DNA from: Schistocephalus solidus
Taxonomy: Eukaryota; Platyhelminthes; Cestoda; Diphyllobothriidea; Diphyllobothriidae
Direction: 5' to 3'
Length of the DNA: 64,000 nt
NCBI GenBank assembly: GCA_017591395.1
Contig: WEDG01000844.1
Location: 56,600 to 120,599, forward strand
Positions 59,083 to 64,000 of the stretch are shown here, piece by piece. Made by a program: the position numbers and the translations under genes. Every line of letters starts with the position of its first letter. Position 1 is the first letter of the stretch. The notes under the pieces were generated by a model that did not search any database, was not told the origin of the DNA, and saw only the letters and a list, made by a program, of their open reading frames with translations.

Positions 59083-60188
59083 TCAGGACGCCAGCATCAG
59101 CATCAAGGGTTGCGGCAGTTTTAACTTCCCGAATTCTTCACTTTCTGTGTCCGTTCGGCTGCGGACTTTGTCCAGACGTTGACGCACAATTCTCGCATCG
59201 TCTAACGCCAATTCTACGATCTGCCCTTCACTTCTTCCAACTGAAGCTGGATACCAGTTCGCTTCGTATTCCAGTCTCGTGTAGACATTTTCGTTAGGCA
59301 AGAGGATTCGAGGTCGCGTGTGCGAATCATATCGCGCTTTCATTTTCATCTGTTGCTCAGTGATTTTATCATGAATTGAAGGATAAAGCAGATCGAGCCG
59401 TGTGCGCTACTGCCGCTTGAACATCAATTCTGCAGGCGAAGAACCAGTTGAGCCGTTTGAGGTTATGCGATAGTTGAACAAAAAGCGTGACAGCTTCGTG
59501 TTTAAGTCCTCTTGCGTCTGTTTGGCTACCCAGTTTTTTTATCGTCTGAACCGCGCGCTCTGTGAGGCCATTTGAAACCACATGGTACGGCGCAGGGGTT
59601 AAATGCCTGATTCCATTGCTGTCCATAAATTCTTTAAATTCTGCACTAGTGAAGGCCAAACCATTGTCTGAAACGACCTGTTAAGGTATCCCGAAAGTAG
59701 AAGAACACGGATCGTAGCTTGTTGATTGTGGTAACTGAAGAATAAGAGTTTCCGGTCGGAATACCTTCAATCCATTTCGTGTGGGCGTCAACCACCACTA
59801 AGACCATCTGGCCTTGGAATGGCCCAAAATAGTTGATTTGCACCCTCTTCCAGGGTAAGTCTGGCCAGGCCCATGGCTTCAGAGGCCCCTTCGGTAAGGT
59901 TTTCTGTGTTAGATGACACACGTGGCACGCTTTTGCCGTGTTTTCGATGTCTTCGTCAATTTTGGGCCACCAAGCATAACTGCGGGCGAGAGTTTTCATT
60001 CTCACCGTACCAGGATGGGCATTATGCAGGTCTTTGAGGATGGCTTGTCGGTCTTGTGGTGGCATCACTACAGGACTGCCCCGTAGCACGCATTCATCTT
60101 GTAGACTAAATTTGTTCTGACGGCTATAGAATGGCTGAAGTTCAAGGGAGGCAGAAGACGGCCAGCCCGATTGCAAGGATCTTTTCAC
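59083..60188 (-). pseudogene. Gypsy integrase, frameshifted
   Basis: Zinc-binding region with HNAHPG and CHVCHLTQ, then the core: QINYFGPF, where the first catalytic Asp is replaced by Asn; VDAHTKW; VSDNGLAFTSAEF near 59660-59690, with the second Asp; and SNGLTERAVQTIK near 59570, with the Glu. The C-terminal part near 59300-59130 has VYTRLEYEANWYPASVGR, like the chromodomain-proximal tail of this group. A stop after GIP and frameshifts near 59690 and 59360 break it. In life it would insert the cDNA into the genome. Confidence 0.8.
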
Positions 60189-60215
60189 CCGACCTAAGAA
60201 AGGATCTCTGGATGT

Positions 60216-61732
60216 TCACTGTCTAATTCTTTGACAGATTTCGGATGCGATAAGAAAGTTCTGTAAGTATTTCACGGTCTCAAAAGCAGGTGCTCCGTAA
60301 ACGCCATCGTCGACAGTGGGAAGCCTACTGAAGGCGTCAGCCACTACGTTTGCACTATTCGTAACATATTTCATTGCATATGTGTAAACGGAAAGAGTGA
60401 GTGCCCATCGTTGCATTCTGTGCGAGGACATTTGTTGTATCTCTCGTTTTTTTACCCAAGATACCTAAGAGCGGTTTGTGGTCAGTGTGAATTTCGTAGG
60501 GTCGGCCAAAAATATACAAGTGGAAGCGTTGTAGGCCAAACAATATTGCTACGGCCTCTTTATCTGTGAATAGTTGGTTTCCGCCTGGGAAATGGTTCTT
60601 GAGGCAAAGACAATCGGCATCTCGGCCCAAAAAGGCATTCGGTGCATGAGAACTGAACCCAAGCCGTACGGGGACGCATCGTATTTGAGTATGATAGGCT
60701 TTTTGGGGTCTTAATGAATCAGGAGAGAAGAGGAGGTAAAGGCCAACTTTGATCGTTCAATAGCATTTTGCTCGCTTTCTGATCAGGTCCAGCAACGATT
60801 CTTTTCGAGTAATCGATAAAGGGGCTTCAGAATTGTAACCGATTGATTCATAATTCGACTAAATTAGGTAACTAACCCAAGGAATGAAAGCAACTGACTA
60901 ATATTGTTGTGGCGAGGAGCCAGCTTTGAGGCTTTGATCTTCTGTTCGAGTGGGTGGAAACCAGTTTTATCTACCTTATAGCAAGGTATTCCACCGAGTC
61001 TGCAAGGAATGTGCACTTATCTTTCCTGAGGTTGAAACCTGCGTCTTCTAAACGTGCTAACACGAGGTTTAGAGTCTCGAGGTTACTATGGTCAGACGGG
61101 CCCGTTACTAATATGTCATCAAGATATGCGCAAACGTGAGTTATATCCTTCACGAGACTATTAATCAAGCAGTGAAATAAACCTGGAGCAGAACTTACTC
61201 CAAATGGGATTTGTTTGTATCGAAATAGACCTCGATGCGTATTGATGGTTGTGGAGTCTCGAGATTCCATATATAAGACGACTTGCTTGTAAGCAGTCCT
61301 CAGGTCCAAAGTTGTGAATTTTTGGCTACCCGAGGGAGATGCATACAGGTCCTCGATGCGTGGGAGAGGATAAGGATTTAGTTTGGTCGCTGAGTTTATC
61401 GTCAGCTTGTAGTCGCCACAGATACGTACGGTACCGTCAGATTTAAGAACAGGGACTATTGGGGCCGCCCATTCCGAATACTGCATGGGCTGGATGATGT
61501 CCTCTTTCTGTAAGCAATCCAATTTCTCTTCGACCTTAGGTGCGACTGCATAGGGGAATGACCGAGCTTTTAAAAACTGCGGCAGATATTCTGATTTAAA
61601 TTTGAATTTAACAGGTGGGCCGCGGTAGTGTGTAGTAGAATCATCGTGAAACAATTCTCTATGATTTATCAACAGAGAATCTAGTGTCGGGTTAAAACCA
61701 ATCTCATTTACAGAGAATAGCACAGAAAGCAA
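60216..61732 (-). pseudogene. Gypsy reverse transcriptase and RNase H
   Basis: RT: LKARSFPYAVAPKVEEKLD, IIQPMQYSEWAAPIVPV, TLDLRTAYKQV (first Asp), QIPFGVSSAPGLFH and AYLDDILVTG near 61120-61095 with the intact catalytic pair. The frame stops at 60971. RNase H follows at about 60700-60440, with LKYDASPYGLGSVL, KEAVAILFGLQRFHLYIFG and IHTDHKPLLGIL, so Asp, Glu and Asp are all present. The end reads ANVVADAFSRLP. Several frame changes prevent a continuous polyprotein. Confidence 0.85.
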
Positions 61733-62170
61733 GCATTTTATCCAGTTCCCTCCGAGGAGATTTAGTTGTTGGCTTCATTTGACCACATGAATCGGTAAGT
61801 TATGAAGTTCTCAATCAGGCTCAACTTCGGATGTAAAAACTCCTCGAACTTCTACGTTTTCCCCAGTGTAATTACGGAAGGAATGTAGAACGATCCGGAA
61901 GTAAATGGGGGACTTTTGGAAGAGAGGCCTCATAGATGAGAGTAACAGCTACGCTAGTGTCAATTTAAATCTTCAAGGGATGACGATCCACCGGAAGTGT
62001 AATAGTTTAGGGCGATTGTAGCGGCGTGTTCGTTGAAAACATTCGAAGTATCGCCTTGCCGTCACCAACTGGATTCGCTTAGGTGGCATGCATGTTACTG
62101 TTCGTCCGTCTTTTGGAGAAGCACACTCGTTTGATTTTCTTGCAAAACCGGCAAACTGTCTTCTGGTGTC
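61733..62170 (-). pseudogene. Gypsy nucleocapsid end and protease region, degenerate
   Basis: A cysteine-bearing CRFCKK step near 62150 suggests the remains of a gag zinc knuckle. Near 61960 the frame shows IDTSVAVTLIYEA, where D-T-S stands in place of the aspartic protease D-T/S-G and is preceded by a stop. The rest up to the RT is broken by stops. Assignment rests mostly on position. Confidence 0.5.
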
Positions 62171-62861
62171 TACAGTCTGACCATCGACGTGGTGCGGTAG
62201 CAGGGCGGAACAGATGATTGCTGTTTATATGAAGTCCCAGCAGTATTCACCAGAGAGACAGCCAATTCAGGTTCGAAGAATGATATCACCCAAGCCTTTG
62301 ACTGATTAATCTGCTGAAGGTTTTGTCGTACACGCTCTTGATGACTGGCGATATCACAGGCCTTCTCCCACATCAAATCCCTCTTCTCTGCTAACAGATA
62401 TTCCCGTGCTTTTTCATCGCGCAAACCAACGAGCATTGCCTGCTTGAATTTGCCTGCCTTGATCTCTTCATATCTGCAGTACTGGATGGCGAGCGTCAGA
62501 TTCATAATAAAATCCCCAATGCATTCATTGGATTCCTGACGCATTTGAAAAAACCGATAGCGACTCACAAAAGATGTTGTATTTTACGCTCCATGCTGCC
62601 TCGAGCTTTTGTGGATGCTGTTTGAAAGTCAGTAACTTCTTGTAAATTAAGAGCGTCGAAGTAACGTTGTGCCAACTCTCCTAGATGGGTTCGTAGGAGT
62701 TTCAAGTTAGAGATCACGCCTGGTGTACACGTGGGTCTCAACATTGGAATCAGTTCAATATAATCCTCAAATGTCTTTCTCCATTGTAACCATGAGTCAT
62801 CCGAGGGTTTCGGAGCGTTTTTCGGCCCTGAAGATAAGTATTTAGGTAATAATGAGGCCAT
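62170..62861 (-). pseudogene. Gypsy gag, frameshifted
   Basis: Starts at the ATG at 62861, 22 bases after the 5' LTR, with WLQWRKTFEDYIE and LLRTHLGELAQRYFDAL. The first frame ends at 62565. A frame overlapping it by a few bases carries on with RYRFFQMRQESNECIGDF, LRDEKAREYLLAE and HQERVRQNLQQI to 62170. The order matches a capsid domain of a Gypsy gag; a one-base slip near 62565 divides it. Confidence 0.8.
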
Positions 62862-62865
62862 GTTA

Positions 62866-62883
62866 GTTGAGCTGCGTCACCCA
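62866..62883 (-). promoter_or_regulatory. Primer-binding site of the Gypsy element
   Basis: Immediately inside the 5' LTR the minus strand reads TGGGTGACGCAGCTC, starting with the TGG that pairs with the CCA end of a primer tRNA. The tRNA species is not determined. Confidence 0.65.
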
Positions 62884-63120
62884 TGTTATGTATCCAACAC
62901 AGAAGGCTGGTTGTAAGCAAGACGTGTACTGAGGACGGGAAACAGCACAAGTCAAGAGTTTTAGGGGACACGGCAGGTTATATGGCAAATCGGGAATGTC
63001 ATAGGCTGAAGGGTGACCAGTCAGGACAAAGGTGTTCAGGCCGTGCGTACATGACGTTGAAAGTTGCCTTGTTACGCGTTGGGGCGTCGTGTCCAGATCA
63101 TGCGGGTCACGTACACCGCA
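62884..63120 (-). repeat. Gypsy 5' LTR, full length (237 bp)
   Basis: Begins TGTTATGTATCC and ends TACACCGCA on the plus strand, an inverted TG...CA pair. It supplies the 150 bases missing from the 3' LTR. As the upstream LTR of a minus-strand element it would hold the promoter. Confidence 0.85.
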
Positions 63121-63125
63121 GATTG
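63121..63125. repeat. Target-site duplication of the Gypsy element (right)
   Basis: GATTG, matching 58709-58713. Confidence 0.75.
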
Positions 63126-63251
63126 TAGTTTGATTGCTTAGGAAATCCTGTTTGGGCAGTCAACTTACTGCATCAGAATTGGCAGATTAAATATGTTGTA
63201 GTAGGCCGAATGGGTAATTGAATCAAATGTGATTAACCTTACTGCTCCCGA

Positions 63252-63475
63252 TGGGGCCTAGTAGCTCAAGTGGCTAGCGCGTTGGCTGTACCACAGCCTT
63301 CCCCTTGTTGTCTTGGGTTCGAAACCCACCGAGGTCACCGAGTTACTCATAATTCGGTCAAATGAATTATTTAAATTGATTACCTAAATATTCAATTGGG
63401 AAAAAAGGCCCGCCGAAGTCACCAAGTCCTTCGCAGCTGGGTCAGTTAAAGTCAATAAATTCTGAAGAAAGAAGA
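63252..63475 (+). mobile_element. Second tRNA-derived SINE family with microsatellite tail
   Basis: A pol III A box TAGCTCAAGTGG (63271-63282) and B box GGGTTCGAAACCC (63315-63327) lie in a tRNA-like head with an odd long gap before the B box, so it is not a tRNA gene. The body, with TCAAATGAATTATTTAAATT, ends in GAAGAAAGAAGAAGAAG and passes into triplet repeats. Unrelated in sequence to the 305-bp SINE. Confidence 0.65.
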
Positions 63476-63479
63476 AGAA

Positions 63480-63567
63480 GAGGAAGATTATTATTATTAT
63501 TATTATGATGGTGGTGGTGGTGGTGGTGATGGTGGTGGTGGTAATGATGATGATGGTGATGGTGATG

Positions 63568-63619
<52 letters not shown>

Positions 63620-63630
63620 GGATGATGATG

Positions 63631-63687
<57 letters not shown>

Positions 63688-63700
63688 GTAGTGATGGTGG
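63480..63700. repeat. (ATT)n, (GGT)n and (GAT)n microsatellite
   Basis: Triplet runs change from ATT to GGT to GAT and back to GGT. The poly-Met, poly-His and poly-Ser frames are artefacts. Confidence 0.95.
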
Positions 63701-64000
63701 TTGTTGTGGGGTGGTGGTGGTTGTTCTACCATCACGAAAGACGACGATGACCATGGTGTACCCCGTGGAGTGGATGCAACTCCGATGACTTGTGCGTGGC
63801 TTAGTCTATAATGAGACAGGCTTTTGCCACACCTATCGCGCCAATTCTCCTTCATACGCCTCAATCTGGGAGCAAGTAACTTTTAAGTTGACTGGAGATG
63901 AGAGCAGACGCAGTGTTTAACAATGTTAAGCACCCCGTCTACGCGTACCGAGCACGAACTGGCCCAACGGAATTCATCCGGCTTTCGCAAGGGACAGCTT
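63701..64000. other. No recognisable gene at the right edge
   Basis: A minus-strand frame from an ATG at 63864 runs into the triplet repeat; its first 40 codons (KENWRDRC...) show no family motif. Confidence 0.35.

Larger units (their letters stand above)
58714..63120 (-). mobile_element. Gypsy/Ty3 LTR retrotransposon, K02A2.6-like, defective
   Basis: A complete minus-strand structure: 5' LTR (62884-63120), primer-binding site, gag, protease, reverse transcriptase, RNase H, integrase, polypurine tract and 3' LTR (58714-58800), flanked by a 5-bp duplication GATTG. LTRs begin TG and end CA. Length is 4.4 kb. All enzymatic domains are recognisable, but frameshifts and stops are scattered through gag, protease, RT-RNase H and integrase. 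The integrase wording (HPGTVRMKTLARSYAWWP) is typical of the K02A2.6/Mag group. Confidence 0.9.

Noticed and set aside
63442..63864. Long His-rich frame, with Ser- and Met-rich frames alongside
   Set aside because: Produced by GAT/GGT triplet repeats.

Overview
The window looks like a repeat-dense flatworm (platyhelminth) nuclear contig, most plausibly from a diphyllobothriidean tapeworm. That placement is an inference. It rests on the mix of elements: an APE-type LINE with C-terminal zinc fingers, Penelope-like elements with GIY-YIG ends, a K02A2.6-type Gypsy element, tRNA-derived SINE arrays, and an EF-hand gene broken up by large introns. I recognise only one host protein-coding gene. It is a minus-strand EF-hand calcium-binding protein with three exons at 24277-23449, 19735-19525 and 18340-18197. 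It is built from two tandem sarcoplasmic-calcium-binding-protein-like units.

Layout. 1-1410: 5' end of a minus-strand LINE with an intact endonuclease frame that runs off the window. 2.7-3.9 kb: Penelope-like element (PLE) fragments facing each other. 5.2-8.0 kb: a decayed, internally deleted copy of the same LINE. 9.5-14.4 kb: a nested block of (TA)n, an inverted-arm PLE, (TA)n, a tandem SINE array, a second PLE whose 5' half is inverted, and then a LINE 3' end (to 15.7 kb). 18.2-24.3 kb: the EF-hand gene, with SINE and AT-rich repeats in its introns. 25-29.8 kb: AT-rich dispersed repeats and a TTAGGG-containing repeat. 29,790-34,472: a nearly full-length LINE copy with an 11-bp target-site duplication. 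34.5-46.7 kb: mostly unassignable AT-rich DNA with a few repeat fragments. 46.7-47.6 kb: a second tandem SINE array. 49-53 kb: PLE and LINE debris. 53.4-56.5 kb: SINE, (TA)n, inverted-arm PLE, (TA)n, SINE. 58,714-63,120: a Gypsy/Ty3 retrotransposon with LTRs, primer-binding site, polypurine tract and a 5-bp target-site duplication. 63.25-63.7 kb: a different tRNA-derived SINE with a microsatellite tail.

The most distinctive pattern is in the Penelope-like elements. Two independent copies have the same plan: (TA)n, antisense 3' arm, sense 5'-truncated body, (TA)n. Their inversion breakpoints fall within about 12 codons of each other. Both lie against SINE sequence. Both carry, just before AATAAA, a CTGACGA / hairpin / GAAA element whose stem is kept by different base pairs in the two copies, which resembles a hammerhead ribozyme core. 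The sequence gives no evidence of a classical operon, CRISPR array, rRNA or functional tRNA gene. All frames were read by eye; no search was run.
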